The position numbers and the translations under genes are program-made. Shown piece by piece: positions 37,801 to 46,392 of a stretch of 64,000 bases of DNA. The DNA lies in NCBI RefSeq assembly GCF_017813235.1, contig NZ_JAGISH010000013.1, positions 1 to 64,000 on the forward strand, read 5' to 3'. Positions within the stretch are counted from its first letter, which is position 1; each line of letters opens with the position of its first letter. The notes beneath the pieces are model-generated. The model was given only the letters and a program-made list of their open reading frames with translations, was not told the DNA's origin and searched no databases. This stretch comes from Sagittula salina. GTDB lineage: Bacteria > Pseudomonadota > Alphaproteobacteria > Rhodobacterales > Rhodobacteraceae.

Positions 37801-37929
37801 GGGCGCGCGGCGCAGCGGGCTGGGGCCAGCGGGCCCGTCGGAGAAGCCGCCCGGCGGCGAGGCAACGGGGCGCGCGGGACCAAGGATTCTGCGGGCAGCG
37901 GCGGAGAGTGTCTCGGCGGGGGGTATCAC
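34822..37929 (-). CDS. Very large GT-B glycosyltransferase-like protein (1035 residues)
   Basis: Residues about 90-430 resemble a GT4 N- and C-domain: RRVVMISPSHLKQCGIGEYGRYLAGELA split near 90-117 is the CGIGEY opening of mannosyltransferase-like GT4 proteins, then VIVNHGPGLFDGLN, LIIHHSLLDT, LGFFGFFQYGGKDFDSLFHL and a late HHPFLDMDDGAIFAS. The remaining 600 residues are mostly helical, with no domain I can name; residues about 560-640 and the end near 900-960 (VPGAWTDGPEGRLQL, beta-rich) look like separate modules. Long for the family, so it may bind more than one sugar or polymer. Upstream gap to gmd is 410 bases. Confidence 0.7.
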   Translation of the reverse strand: MIPPAETLSAAARRILGPARPVASPPGGFSDGPAGPSPLRRAPLPEGYADTWEDVARARALSILNDPAQHHALYGRQQGRAVLARITGDIRRVVMISPSHLKQCGIGEYGRYLAGELARQVDRIDVVRTTSAALALGREGLEGTLVIVNHGPGLFDGLNPRLSQGESTTRLLQNLEVMRREMGALPLIIHHSLLDTDHDLLFSRQGQIWQSDIPSIAFISSAGRQFFLPTLELGVSPVPVPEHTYVGDRDERPEVLGFFGFFQYGGKDFDSLFHLAQEIRGRLVGSVATGNTDELTRFEEVLEDLGVPHDFGSGWVTDVELLERLKEADYFYLPQKDYDHWNNSATARFVANLDRPLFLPPHHPFLDMDDGAIFASKEDLPRLVAHFREGVHYDQAVARVRAFRERAAMARTASAIRTALPAQQEAVGRVLFETPSVCSAERCLELSQAEQSLFCAALGADPARPESFPALFRAAQGRQFWRKHYELGDLIHTSLLESVHAIYLALAKRPVRFDELMRLLAPEGPPWQPGQVLSAAIHQALEDKAEPFHDPEILLLENGAVTDWRAQIAPERIEAFLDAKTARRARILQAAGQGAHPAVSNLAELLLIPADALADRPAPIDLSALDLHAVQAVRRPADRLARLVAAADAAGLRLGEAMVFDHLLPPEVEPRVRAYVLEDFLYYEGDHFLLNAIRRIDKRDPFGIEMVVLSGMMASLGRGAVLAHLLHRAEGRITVGGFDPDTPENRNFEAEAQAVRRFMDAARDPLSGLIEARNTYEVARRNNARWWLRAKTESDALWQAAKGEAGVLTLLYAYLGETAADRGDPARRRLDPVWRIDAQGRFLPPVADPDAGLVLAPGRRQAITPDLAGAMAGAARGFHAPEVPGAWTDGPEGRLQLVLPDGLPPGARLHLELGAFGTAALGQQRRLTLVLRDADELALPLLGEDGPPPLAELQFTLGRDQVTGFDMPLPEGAGGACVLHLALDRAASPSELGVSDDARKLGVLLRALELVAPKTDSEAEGEPEDTPQNPSVAAE

Positions 37930-38339
37930 GAAACGCGGTCCTTTCGGGGGGAAACGGGAGGTGTCGGGTGGGTTGTGCGAGGTGTCAGGGACGACTCACG
38001 GGGCAGTGACGGGGCGCAATGGCGGGGCCACCGGGTGGCGCATGATTCGTCTCTGTTCCGGCGCAAAATCTGGCGGAAAACGCGACTATCCGGCGGGCGT
38101 GTGCGCCGCATGACAGGGTCTGCAGGGATCTTCACCACGGTTTCCTTTCCCTTTGACGGCCCAGTTGGCAGCCAGGTGGTGGCCAATTGGCAGACAGCCC
38201 TCTGCCCGCCCGCTCCGTGCCGGAACCGACCTCCCGGTCGCGCCGGAAATCTTGCTTGTGACTCAAATTATGCGGGTCCGTTTAACGCCCGGTTAAGTGA
38301 GATTGGGTGAACAAGGGGGCGACACAAACAGGAGGCCCC
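37930..38339. promoter_or_regulatory. Divergent promoter region, giant GT and gmd operon
   Basis: 410 bases with no supported gene. Near gmd, TTGTGACTCAAATTATG (38253-38269) followed by CGGTTAAGT (about 38290) is the most AT-rich part and a likely promoter; AGGAGG just before 38340 is the ribosome-binding site of gmd. CCAGTTGGCAG at 38161 and CCAATTGGCAG at 38184 form a repeated element that may be an operator. Confidence 0.5.
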
Positions 38340-39368
38340 ATGAAAAAGGCATTCATCACTGGCATCACCGGGCAGGACGGCGCCTACCTGGCCAAGCTGC
38401 TCCTGGAGAAGGGCTACGAGGTCCACGGCGGCGTGCGCCGCATCTCCCATCCTGAAACCACGCGGCTGGACCTGCTGGGCATCACCCGGGACATCCACCT
38501 GCACGAATTCGACCTGGGCGAGCCCAACAGCATCTTCCGCACCATCCGCGCGCTGATGCCGGACGAGTTCTACAACCTCGCGGCACAAAGCTTTGTCGGC
38601 GCCAGCTGGGAGCTGCCGATCTACACGGCGGACGTGGACGGCATGGCTGTGGTGCGCATCCTCGACGCGCTACGCACGGTGTCGCCCGAGACGCGGTTCT
38701 ACCAGGCCTCGACGTCGGAGATGTTCGGCCTCGTGCAGGAGGTGCCGCAGCGCGAGACGACGCGCCTCTACCCCCGCTCGCCCTATGGCGTGGCGAAGGT
38801 ATACGGTCACTATATCACCATGAATTACCGCGAGAGCTTTGACATGCATGCCTCGTCGGGCATCCTGTTCAATCACGAAAGCCCCCTGCGCGGGAAGGAA
38901 TTCGTCACCCGCAAGATCACGCTGGGGCTGGCCGACATCGCACGCGGCGGCAACGCGGCGGTGGAACTGGGCAACATGGACGCAAAGCGCGACTGGGGCT
39001 TTGCCGGCGATTACGTCGAAGGCATGTGGCGGATGCTCCAGCAGGAAGAGCCCGACGACTACGTGCTGGCCACCGGCGTGACGACGACGATCCGCGACTT
39101 CTTCACCTATGCGGCAGAGGCGCTGGGGATGTCGCTCGACTGGCAGGGCGAGGCGGAGGCCGAGACCGCCACCGACCGCAAGACCGGCCGCGTGGTGATG
39201 AAGGTGAACCCGAAGTTCTACCGCCCCGCAGAGGTCGACCTGCTGATCGGCGACGCCACGAAGGCGCGCAACGCGCTTGGCTGGACGCCGCAGGTCGACG
39301 TGCAGCAACTGGCGCAGATGATGGCGCGGGCCGATTACGACGCGCTGGCAACGCAGAAAGCGGCCTGA
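38340..39368 (+). CDS. gmd: GDP-mannose 4,6-dehydratase
   Basis: 342 residues. The N-terminal NADP fold is FITGITGQDGAYLAKLLLEKG, the active site has YQASTSEMFGLVQEV and SPYGVAKVYGHYI (Tyr/Lys), and FNHESPLRGKEFVTRKI is the GMD-specific binding segment. It converts GDP-mannose to GDP-4-keto-6-deoxymannose, the precursor of GDP-fucose, GDP-rhamnose or GDP-perosamine. No matching reductase or aminotransferase is visible in the window. ATG 38340 follows AGGAGG; an upstream ATG at 38307 has no such signal. First gene of the operon ending at 46349. Confidence 0.95.
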   Translation: MKKAFITGITGQDGAYLAKLLLEKGYEVHGGVRRISHPETTRLDLLGITRDIHLHEFDLGEPNSIFRTIRALMPDEFYNLAAQSFVGASWELPIYTADVDGMAVVRILDALRTVSPETRFYQASTSEMFGLVQEVPQRETTRLYPRSPYGVAKVYGHYITMNYRESFDMHASSGILFNHESPLRGKEFVTRKITLGLADIARGGNAAVELGNMDAKRDWGFAGDYVEGMWRMLQQEEPDDYVLATGVTTTIRDFFTYAAEALGMSLDWQGEAEAETATDRKTGRVVMKVNPKFYRPAEVDLLIGDATKARNALGWTPQVDVQQLAQMMARADYDALATQKAA

Positions 39369-39369
39369 C

Positions 39370-41976
39370 ATGCGGCAAATGCGGCTCAGCGCCCTGCTAC
39401 CCGCACGCGTGCACGACTTGCGCGCCCGTCTCGAACAGAAGATGGGCGGCTTTCGCGGCTACGTCGACGGCATCGCGGGACAGGAACTGATGGGCTGGGT
39501 GCAGGCCACCGCCGACCCGCGCCTGCGTCCCCGCGTCGGGGTCTTTGTCCAGGGCGCGCGGATCTGCGAGGTCAGCGCCAATATCTACCGCCAGGATCTG
39601 GAAGCCGCCGGGGTCGGCGACGGCCGCCACGGCTTTGCCGTGCCCCTGTCGGAGGAAATCATGCGGCTTGCCCGCGCCAATGGCGGCACGGTGGAGCTGC
39701 GGGTGCTGATGGGCGGCGGACACGACGCCCACCTCGGCCACCACCGCCTGTGCGAAACCGACGCCACCGGCCGCGTCCTGCCGGGCAGCGCGCTTCGAAA
39801 GCGGCTCTATGCCGGCCTCGACCTCATGTCCCGCCTGTCAGAGGCCCCGCCCGCGCCCGCCATCGTCCCGCGCCCGCTGGGCCGCCACGCGGCGAAACTG
39901 TTCGGGGCTCATAACTACCTCGACCCGGGCCGTCCCCTGCCCGCGCCGATGTGCGCCTACACGGAATTCGTGCGTTACCGGAACCGGGTGGACCGCAGTT
40001 TTGACCCGAACCGCACCCCCAAGGACATCGCGCATTTTCACAAGTTCTACCTTGGCGCCTATGCCCCCATGCGCCGCGGCCTGCGCGTGCCGCTGTCGCG
40101 CGATGCCATCGCCTGGGCCAACGAACCCGTCGTCATGCCGGGGGCGAAGCATCACCTGAGCCGCGCGGCATGGGCCTTCCTGCTGGAGGTGCAGCCGCTC
40201 TTGCAGTCGATGGACTTCAACAGCGATGCCTGGTTCGCCTGGGCCTCCTACTGGTGGGCGGTGAACCAGTCGCAGACCATGGGCTGCGAGGATTGCCTCG
40301 TCACGCCCGACATGACACAGGCGCTCCTGCGCGTGCCCGACCCGTTCGAGGCCCGGCCCTGGCCGATCTCGGAATTCATGCTGCGCCAGCACGCCGAGAC
40401 CCCGGAATTCGCCGAATTCTCGCTGGAGACGGAGGCTGGCCGCCGCGATCTGACCTGCGCGCTGATGATCCTTGCCGTGAACCGTCCCGACACGCTGCGC
40501 TACATCCCCGAAGACCTGCGCGAGGCGGTGCTGGCCCCCGTGCCCGCCCCCCTCGGCCCCCTGCGCTACCTGCGCGCGGAGGCGCCGCAGGCCCCGACGC
40601 TTCTGGCGGAGTTCTGCGCCGGTCTGGGTGCGCCGCAACCGGGGCTGACGCGGCAGGCCTATGCCGGCATCCTGCGCCACCGCGGCTTCGACCTCGATCG
40701 TATGGCCTTCGACACAGTCACCGCCGAAGGCCACCGGATCGAACTGGCCCGACTGCCCAAACCCTCCGAGCCGCCCGTCGACATCCAGGTCATCGGCCCG
40801 GCAAAGAAGGCCAGCGGACTGGGCCAGGCCACGCGGCTCTCCATCGCCATGCTCGAGGGTTTCGCGCGCGAAACGGGGCGCACGCTCAATGCCGTGGACT
40901 ACAGCCTCGACAACCCCGCACCCGAAGGGTTCAACGCCGAACGCGATGTGTCGGACTACCGGCTGGCGCGGGTGAACCTCTTTCACATCAACGCGGAATC
41001 CCTGCCGCTGTCGGTGGCCTACCAGCCCGACGTGATGCAGGGGGCCTACAACATCGGCTATTTCTACTGGGAGCTCGACAGCCCCGCCGCCTGTCATCAC
41101 CTGGCGATGGACCTTCTGGACGAAATCTGGGTGTCGACCGACTACGGCGTGTCGATCTACCAGCCGCATACCGCCAAGCCCGTGACCAACGTCGGCATGA
41201 GCTTCGAGGCCCTGCCGGAGATCGACGCGGGCCAGGCGCGAACTTTCCTCGAAGCGAAGGCCGGCATCGAAAAGTCTGCCGAAGGCGAGGGGCCGTTCAT
41301 CTTCCTCACCACCTTCGACAGCTTTTCCTTTGTGCAGCGCAAGAACCCGCTGGGCGTGCTTTCGGCCTTCCGCAAGGCGTTCAAGGGCGTGGCCGACGTG
41401 CGGCTGGTCATCAAGACGCAGAACCGCGCCCGCGTCATGGACCCGGTGCAGATGAAGGTCTGGGATGCGGTGGACGCCATCCTGAAGGACGACGACCGCA
41501 TCGTGCTGATCGACGAGACGATGAAATACACCGACCTGCTGAAGCTGAAGAAGGGTGCCGACGCCTATATCTCGCTGCACCGCTCCGAAGGCTGGGGGTT
41601 CGGCATGATCGAGGCGATGAACCTCGGCGTGCCGGTGCTGGCGACGGCGTTTTCCGGCAACATGGATTTCTGCGATGCCGACACCTGCTGGCTGGTGGAT
41701 TACGAACTCACCCGGCTGAAGCCCGACGACTACATCTTTGTCACGCCCGGCCAGACATGGGCGGAGCCCGACATCGACCACGCCGCCCGCCAGATGCGCG
41801 CGATGAAGGCCGACCCGCAGGAACTGTCCCGCCGGGCACAGGCCGCGCGGCGCCGGGTGCAGACGGAGTTTTCCGAGGACGCCATAGGCGCCCGCTACGC
41901 CGCCCGCCTGCGCGAGATCCTCGCCGGGCGTGACGGGCGGGAGCGGGACCGCACAGAGGAAAGGGCGCGCGCATGA
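39370..41976 (+). CDS. Large GT4 glycosyltransferase with an extra N-terminal domain (868 residues)
   Basis: Residues about 1-140 form a beta-rich domain (FRGYVDGIAGQELMGWV, VGVFVQGARICEVSANIY) of unknown function seen at the front of several roseobacter polysaccharide proteins. Residues 170-470 are helical. The GT-B catalytic part starts near 476 with GPAKKASGLGQATRLSIAML; FYWELDSPA and DEIWVSTDYG are typical of mannosyltransferase-like GT4, and HRSEGWGFGMIEAMNLGVPV near 735 supplies the E(x7)E motif. Start one base after gmd; end overlaps the next gene by four bases. Confidence 0.84.
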   Translation: MRQMRLSALLPARVHDLRARLEQKMGGFRGYVDGIAGQELMGWVQATADPRLRPRVGVFVQGARICEVSANIYRQDLEAAGVGDGRHGFAVPLSEEIMRLARANGGTVELRVLMGGGHDAHLGHHRLCETDATGRVLPGSALRKRLYAGLDLMSRLSEAPPAPAIVPRPLGRHAAKLFGAHNYLDPGRPLPAPMCAYTEFVRYRNRVDRSFDPNRTPKDIAHFHKFYLGAYAPMRRGLRVPLSRDAIAWANEPVVMPGAKHHLSRAAWAFLLEVQPLLQSMDFNSDAWFAWASYWWAVNQSQTMGCEDCLVTPDMTQALLRVPDPFEARPWPISEFMLRQHAETPEFAEFSLETEAGRRDLTCALMILAVNRPDTLRYIPEDLREAVLAPVPAPLGPLRYLRAEAPQAPTLLAEFCAGLGAPQPGLTRQAYAGILRHRGFDLDRMAFDTVTAEGHRIELARLPKPSEPPVDIQVIGPAKKASGLGQATRLSIAMLEGFARETGRTLNAVDYSLDNPAPEGFNAERDVSDYRLARVNLFHINAESLPLSVAYQPDVMQGAYNIGYFYWELDSPAACHHLAMDLLDEIWVSTDYGVSIYQPHTAKPVTNVGMSFEALPEIDAGQARTFLEAKAGIEKSAEGEGPFIFLTTFDSFSFVQRKNPLGVLSAFRKAFKGVADVRLVIKTQNRARVMDPVQMKVWDAVDAILKDDDRIVLIDETMKYTDLLKLKKGADAYISLHRSEGWGFGMIEAMNLGVPVLATAFSGNMDFCDADTCWLVDYELTRLKPDDYIFVTPGQTWAEPDIDHAARQMRAMKADPQELSRRAQAARRRVQTEFSEDAIGARYAARLREILAGRDGRERDRTEERARA

Positions 41977-42911
41977 GCAACATGAGCAGCGTAAGCAGCA
42001 TGAGCCCGGAGAGCCGCATCAGCGCGCAGTTCCCGCAAGTCACCTTCGCCCATGCCTCCGGGGTCAGCTGGCCGCGCAGCGGGCATCACCTGCTGGTGCG
42101 GCTGCTCACCGGCTACTTCGGCCCCGCCTTCGGCTATTGCGAGTTCTACAACGTCAAACCCTCGGTAAAGGACATCCCGCGTTGCTGCGGCCAGCGGCCC
42201 TGCGCCAATGCGAACCGCATCGCGCTGACGAAGGATCACGACTTCGAGCTGAACACGCCGCAGATCCCCGGCCAGCGCTACCTCGTGCAGTACCGCGCCT
42301 TTGCGCCCTCGGTGGTGTCTAACTTCGAGCTCGCCGTGCGCAACGGCCGCGAGGACAGCGCCGCCAGCTTCCGGGTCTTCGTCTCCGCCGAGTTCAGCCG
42401 CTACCTCGGCTTCACCCAGCGCTGGGTCGACTCCGATTTCGCCCGCGCGGAGGGCATCCTGCGCGTGCTTTACGAGGATCTGGTGACCGATCCCTGCGGC
42501 GTCCTGTCCGAGGCCGCCGCCTACCTCGCCCCGGGCCATGAACCGGACACCGCCCGCATCCGCGCCGTGGTGCGCGAGGTCGATGCGCAGCGCGTCGCCG
42601 ACCGCAAGATCGAGACGCTGGCCCGCGCCGGTGTCCACGCCAGTCGGCGGGTGGAGGATTTCCGCTACCACGACCCGGCGCTGTTCGCGCTGATCGAGGG
42701 GCTGCGCCTGCCGCGCGGCGTGGTGCAGGACGCCTTCCGCAGCCTGCTGGGCCGCGAACCGGCAGAGGACAACATGCTGCGCTTTCAGGCCTTCGAGACC
42801 CGCGCCGCGCTGGAGGACCACATCCGCGCCACCCCGGAATTCCTGCGCCGCCATGAGGCCCCGGAGGGGCGACACCGGGGCGCTCATCCGCTGCCCCGCC
42901 GCGCCTCCTGA
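41973..42911 (+). CDS. Sulfotransferase-family protein with DUF4214-like C-terminal tail
   Basis: 312 residues. VSWPRSGHHLLVRLLTGYFG near 30 is a 5'-phosphosulfate loop of WPRSG type; a central ILRVLYEDLVTDP is a frequent sulfotransferase segment. The usual RDP 3'-phosphate motif is replaced by less conserved sequence (VQYRAFAPSVVSNFE). The tail, VVQDAFRSLLGREPAEDN ... LEDHIRATPEFL, resembles a DUF4214 module (yrxLLGRep ... atpEFl). Start overlaps the GT stop (ATGA), so translation is coupled. Sulfotransferase activity is likely; a role of the tail is unknown. Confidence 0.72.
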   Translation: MSNMSSVSSMSPESRISAQFPQVTFAHASGVSWPRSGHHLLVRLLTGYFGPAFGYCEFYNVKPSVKDIPRCCGQRPCANANRIALTKDHDFELNTPQIPGQRYLVQYRAFAPSVVSNFELAVRNGREDSAASFRVFVSAEFSRYLGFTQRWVDSDFARAEGILRVLYEDLVTDPCGVLSEAAAYLAPGHEPDTARIRAVVREVDAQRVADRKIETLARAGVHASRRVEDFRYHDPALFALIEGLRLPRGVVQDAFRSLLGREPAEDNMLRFQAFETRAALEDHIRATPEFLRRHEAPEGRHRGAHPLPRRAS

Positions 42912-42985
42912 TCCCTGCCCCCCCAAGAGCCTGCCCAAGCCCCCGCTCCCCAAGCCCCCGTTCAAGCCCCGTTCAAGGACCCGAC

Positions 42986-43975
42986 ATGCCCGCCACCGGC
43001 CACGCCCTGCACGAGGCGCTCTATCACTACTATGCCACCTTCGACGCGGAGGCGGTGATCGACCGCCACGCCCTGCCCGAACCACCCGCGCCGACCCCCG
43101 GCACGCTGACCAACTTCATGGGGCTGAAGGTGCCGGTCTCCGTCTTCCCGCCGGTGCTGGACGCGCTGTCGGGCCAGCTGGAGGGGCGGCCCGATCCGGG
43201 CAACTGGCACGCCGACATCGCGGAATGGGCCGCCGCGCTGCACGCCGTCGAGGCGGCAGAGGGCCAGTTCACCGTGGTGGAGCTGGGCTGTGGCTGGGGC
43301 TGCTGGCTGATGAACACCGGGCTGGCGGCGCGCAGGCGCGGGCTGGCGCTGCGGCTGATCGGCATCGAAGGCTGCGCGCCGCATCTGGACCAGGCGCGCG
43401 CGGCACTGGCGCTCAACGGCTTTTCGCAGGATGATTTCCGCCTTGTGCATGGCGTGGCGGGGCCCAACACGGGTCGCGCGATCTTTCCGGCCGAGGACGC
43501 GCCGGGCTGGGGCGGGGCCGCGATCTTCGACGCGGACGCCGAGACACTGGCCCGGGCGGAGGCCGACGCGGCGGTGCAGGTGCTCGACTGTCATCCGCTG
43601 GGCGCGCTGTCGGAGGGGCAGCCCATCGACCTCCTGCACATCGACATCCAGGGGGCGGAGGCGGACTTCGTCGCGGGCAACATGGATGACATCGCCACCC
43701 ACGTGCGCCGGGTGCTGATCGGCACCCACAGCCGGGCCATCGAAGGCGCGCTGGAGGCGCATTTCCTTGCCGCCGGCTGGCAGCTGGAGATGGACCGCCC
43801 CGCCATCGCGCCGCCGCAGGGCGGCCGCCCGCAACTGGCCATCGACGGCGTGCAGATGTGGGCCAACCCCAACCCGGTGGGAGCCCACAACCCTGAGTCG
43901 AAGCTGGCGCGCAAACCCGCCGCCATGATACCCAGGGAGCAGGGCATCATCAGAACGGTCGAGGCAAGCACATGA
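42986..43975 (+). CDS. SAM-dependent methyltransferase, FkbM-like
   Basis: 329 residues. FTVVELGCGWGCWLMNTGL near 95 is the SAM-binding motif I; LRLIGIEGCAPHLDQARAAL near 125 is motif II with an acidic residue; DLLHIDIQGAEADFVAG near 218 is the DIxGAE motif characteristic of the FkbM family. It probably methylates a sugar hydroxyl during polymer synthesis. ManC starts four bases before its stop (ATGA). A second FkbM-like gene follows at 45441. Confidence 0.86.
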   Translation: MPATGHALHEALYHYYATFDAEAVIDRHALPEPPAPTPGTLTNFMGLKVPVSVFPPVLDALSGQLEGRPDPGNWHADIAEWAAALHAVEAAEGQFTVVELGCGWGCWLMNTGLAARRRGLALRLIGIEGCAPHLDQARAALALNGFSQDDFRLVHGVAGPNTGRAIFPAEDAPGWGGAAIFDADAETLARAEADAAVQVLDCHPLGALSEGQPIDLLHIDIQGAEADFVAGNMDDIATHVRRVLIGTHSRAIEGALEAHFLAAGWQLEMDRPAIAPPQGGRPQLAIDGVQMWANPNPVGAHNPESKLARKPAAMIPREQGIIRTVEAST

Positions 43976-45381
43976 TCCATCCAGTCCTTCTTTGCGGCGG
44001 TTCCGGCACCCGGCTCTGGCCCCTGTCGCGGAAATCCTACCCCAAGCAATTCGCCGACCTGCTGGGCGAGGACAGCCTGTTTCAGGCCTCGGCGCGGCGC
44101 TTTGCCTGCGCTGGCTTCGCCGATCCGCTGGTGGTGACCGGCGATCCGTTCCGCTTCATCGTGACCGAGCAGCTCGACGCCGTGGGCATTCGCCCTGCTG
44201 GCATCCTGATCGAACCCGAGGGCCGCAACACCGCCCCCGCCGCCTGCGCCGCCGCCATCGACGTGCTGGAACGCGACGCCGAAGGGATGGTGCTGCTGCT
44301 GCCCTCCGACCATGCGATCCCCGATGCGGACGCCTTCCGCGCCACCATCGCACAGGGCGTGGCGGCGGCGGAGTCCGGGCAGATCGTCACCTTCGGCATC
44401 AAACCCACGCGGGCGGAAACCGGCTATGGCTGGCTGGAAACCGGAGCGGAGGCGCATGGCGCGCTGACGCTGGAACGTTTCATCGAGAAGCCCGACCAGG
44501 CGCGGGCGGAAACCCTCTTTGCCAATCCGCGCTACCTGTGGAACGCGGGCGTCTTCCTCGCGCGCGCCGACGTGCTGGTGCGCGCCTTCCAGACCCATGC
44601 GCCGGAAATCCTGAAGACCGTCGCCGCCGCGATGGAGGCGGCGAAGGAAGACCTCAGCTTTACCCGCATCGACCCCGCGCTCTGGGCGGCGGTGCCCGAC
44701 GATTCCATCGACTTCGCCGTGATGGAGAAGGCGGGCAACCTCTCGGCGGTGCGCTTCGACGGGCACTGGTCCGACCTCGGCGGCTGGGAGGCGGTCTGGC
44801 TGGAATCCGGCAAGGACAGTGACGGCAACGCGGTGTCCGACAATGCCACCGCGCTCGAGTGCCGCAACACGCTGCTGCGCGCCGAGGCCCCCGATCAGGA
44901 GCTGGTCGCCATCGGGCTGGAAAACGTGGTCGCCGTCGCCATGCGCGACGCGGTCATGGTGGCCGACATCTCCAAGGCGCAGAACGTGAAGACCGCCGTG
45001 AAGGTGCTGAAGGAACGCGGCGCCAAGCAGGCGCTGGAATTCCCCATCGACCACCGCCCCTGGGGCTGGTTCGAAACGCTGGTGCTGGCCGACCGTTTCC
45101 AGGTGAAGCGTATCCACGTGAACCCCGGCGCCGCCCTCAGCCTGCAGTCGCACCACCACCGGTCGGAACACTGGATCGTCGTGGCCGGCACCGCAAAGGT
45201 GACGGTGGACGACGACGTGAAGCTCGTGACGGAGAACCAGTCCGTCTACATCCCGCTTGGCGCCGTCCACCGGATGGAAAACCCCGGCAAGGTGCCCATG
45301 GTGCTGATCGAGGTGCAGACCGGCACCTACCTCGGGGAGGACGACATCGTCCGCTACGAGGACGTCTATTCCCGAAGCTGA
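43972..45381 (+). CDS. manC: Mannose-1-phosphate guanylyltransferase / mannose-6-phosphate isomerase (bifunctional)
   Basis: 469 residues, type II phosphomannose isomerase/GDP-mannose pyrophosphorylase. N-terminal pyrophosphorylase signature LLCGGSGTRLWPLSRKSYPK (about 6-25) and FIEKPDQARAE near 165. The C-terminal cupin-type isomerase domain shows QSHHHRSEHWIVVAGTAKV near 390 and NQSVYIPLGAVHRMENPG near 420, with metal-binding histidines. It makes GDP-mannose from fructose-6-phosphate together with the phosphohexomutase at 166. It supplies Gmd in the same operon. Confidence 0.95.
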   Translation: MIHPVLLCGGSGTRLWPLSRKSYPKQFADLLGEDSLFQASARRFACAGFADPLVVTGDPFRFIVTEQLDAVGIRPAGILIEPEGRNTAPAACAAAIDVLERDAEGMVLLLPSDHAIPDADAFRATIAQGVAAAESGQIVTFGIKPTRAETGYGWLETGAEAHGALTLERFIEKPDQARAETLFANPRYLWNAGVFLARADVLVRAFQTHAPEILKTVAAAMEAAKEDLSFTRIDPALWAAVPDDSIDFAVMEKAGNLSAVRFDGHWSDLGGWEAVWLESGKDSDGNAVSDNATALECRNTLLRAEAPDQELVAIGLENVVAVAMRDAVMVADISKAQNVKTAVKVLKERGAKQALEFPIDHRPWGWFETLVLADRFQVKRIHVNPGAALSLQSHHHRSEHWIVVAGTAKVTVDDDVKLVTENQSVYIPLGAVHRMENPGKVPMVLIEVQTGTYLGEDDIVRYEDVYSRS

Positions 45382-45440
45382 AACCTCGGCGGAACAGGGC
45401 CTGTTTCCCCCTGTTTCTCCCCCACCCGAAAGGCAGGATC

Positions 45441-46349
45441 ATGAAGATCGACGTGGAATTCATCGAACACGAGGTGCTGGGACAGCGCGTGGTCTTCGCC
45501 CTCGATCGCGACAACCACGACTGGTACTTTGAAACGGTGCGCAAGAAGCCCTTCCGCAACCCAGTGCATTACCACCTGCCGAAACTGCGCAGCGTGCTGG
45601 GGGAGGAGGGCTTTCGCTACGCCGACTTCGGCGCCAACATCGGCACCACCGCGCTGTTTGCGGCCGCCATGGGCGTGCCGACGCTGGCCATCGAGGCGGG
45701 CTCGGTGAACTATGCCCTGCTGCTGGAGGCGCAGCGCGCCAATGGCTTCGGCGCGCTTTTCCGGCCGGTCTATGTGGCCGCCTCCGACCGCATCGGCGTG
45801 GCGCAATTCGCGGAGAACAGCGCCTGGGGCGCGCTGTCGGAAAGCGGCAAGCAGACCTCGCGCGTGCCCACCGCCCCCATGGCGCAGATCCTCGGGATGA
45901 ACGGCTTCGAGGCGGCGCAGGTCATCAAGGTCGACATCGAAGGGGCGGAACTGCAGGCGCTTTCGGGCTTCGAGGCCATCGCGGAGCGCGCCGGGGCCCC
46001 CGACCTGATCGTGGAATCGAACGAGGTCGCCTGCACCCGCTTCGGCTACACGCCGCAGGCGCTGTGGTCGCGGCTGATGGATCTGGGCTACGATGTCTGG
46101 CTGCTGGGCGGGCGGAACCTGACGCGGCTGACGCCGGAGGCGGTGCAGACCGCGGTGGTGGAGGATGTGCTGGCCACGAAACGCCCCGCCGCCTTCCTCT
46201 CCGGGCCGCTCGGCTACACGCTGGCGGACTACGACGCGGGCGCGGCGCGGGCGCGGCTGGAGGGGCTGTCCCAAAGCGCCAGCGACGAGAAGACGCAAGG
46301 CTTCGTCTCCCGCCAGATGGCGCTGCTGGGGTCGGCCCGGGCGGCCTGA
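45441..46349 (+). CDS. FkbM-family SAM-dependent methyltransferase
   Basis: 302 residues. The segment YADFGANIGTTALFAAAMG near 56 is SAM motif I and QVIKVDIEGAELQALSGFE near 160 is the FkbM-typical DIEGAE motif. The ATG at 45441 follows AGGCAGG; longer upstream frames overlap manC and have no support. The C-terminal 40 residues are helical. It may add O-methyl groups to fucose, rhamnose or mannose in the polymer; the acceptor is unknown. It ends the operon starting at 38340, with a DUF2793 gene convergent 44 bases further on. Confidence 0.87.
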   Translation: MKIDVEFIEHEVLGQRVVFALDRDNHDWYFETVRKKPFRNPVHYHLPKLRSVLGEEGFRYADFGANIGTTALFAAAMGVPTLAIEAGSVNYALLLEAQRANGFGALFRPVYVAASDRIGVAQFAENSAWGALSESGKQTSRVPTAPMAQILGMNGFEAAQVIKVDIEGAELQALSGFEAIAERAGAPDLIVESNEVACTRFGYTPQALWSRLMDLGYDVWLLGGRNLTRLTPEAVQTAVVEDVLATKRPAAFLSGPLGYTLADYDAGAARARLEGLSQSASDEKTQGFVSRQMALLGSARAA

Positions 46350-46392
46350 ATCGCACTCCCAGCCGCACCCCCAGCCGCACTGGGCCCGAGGC

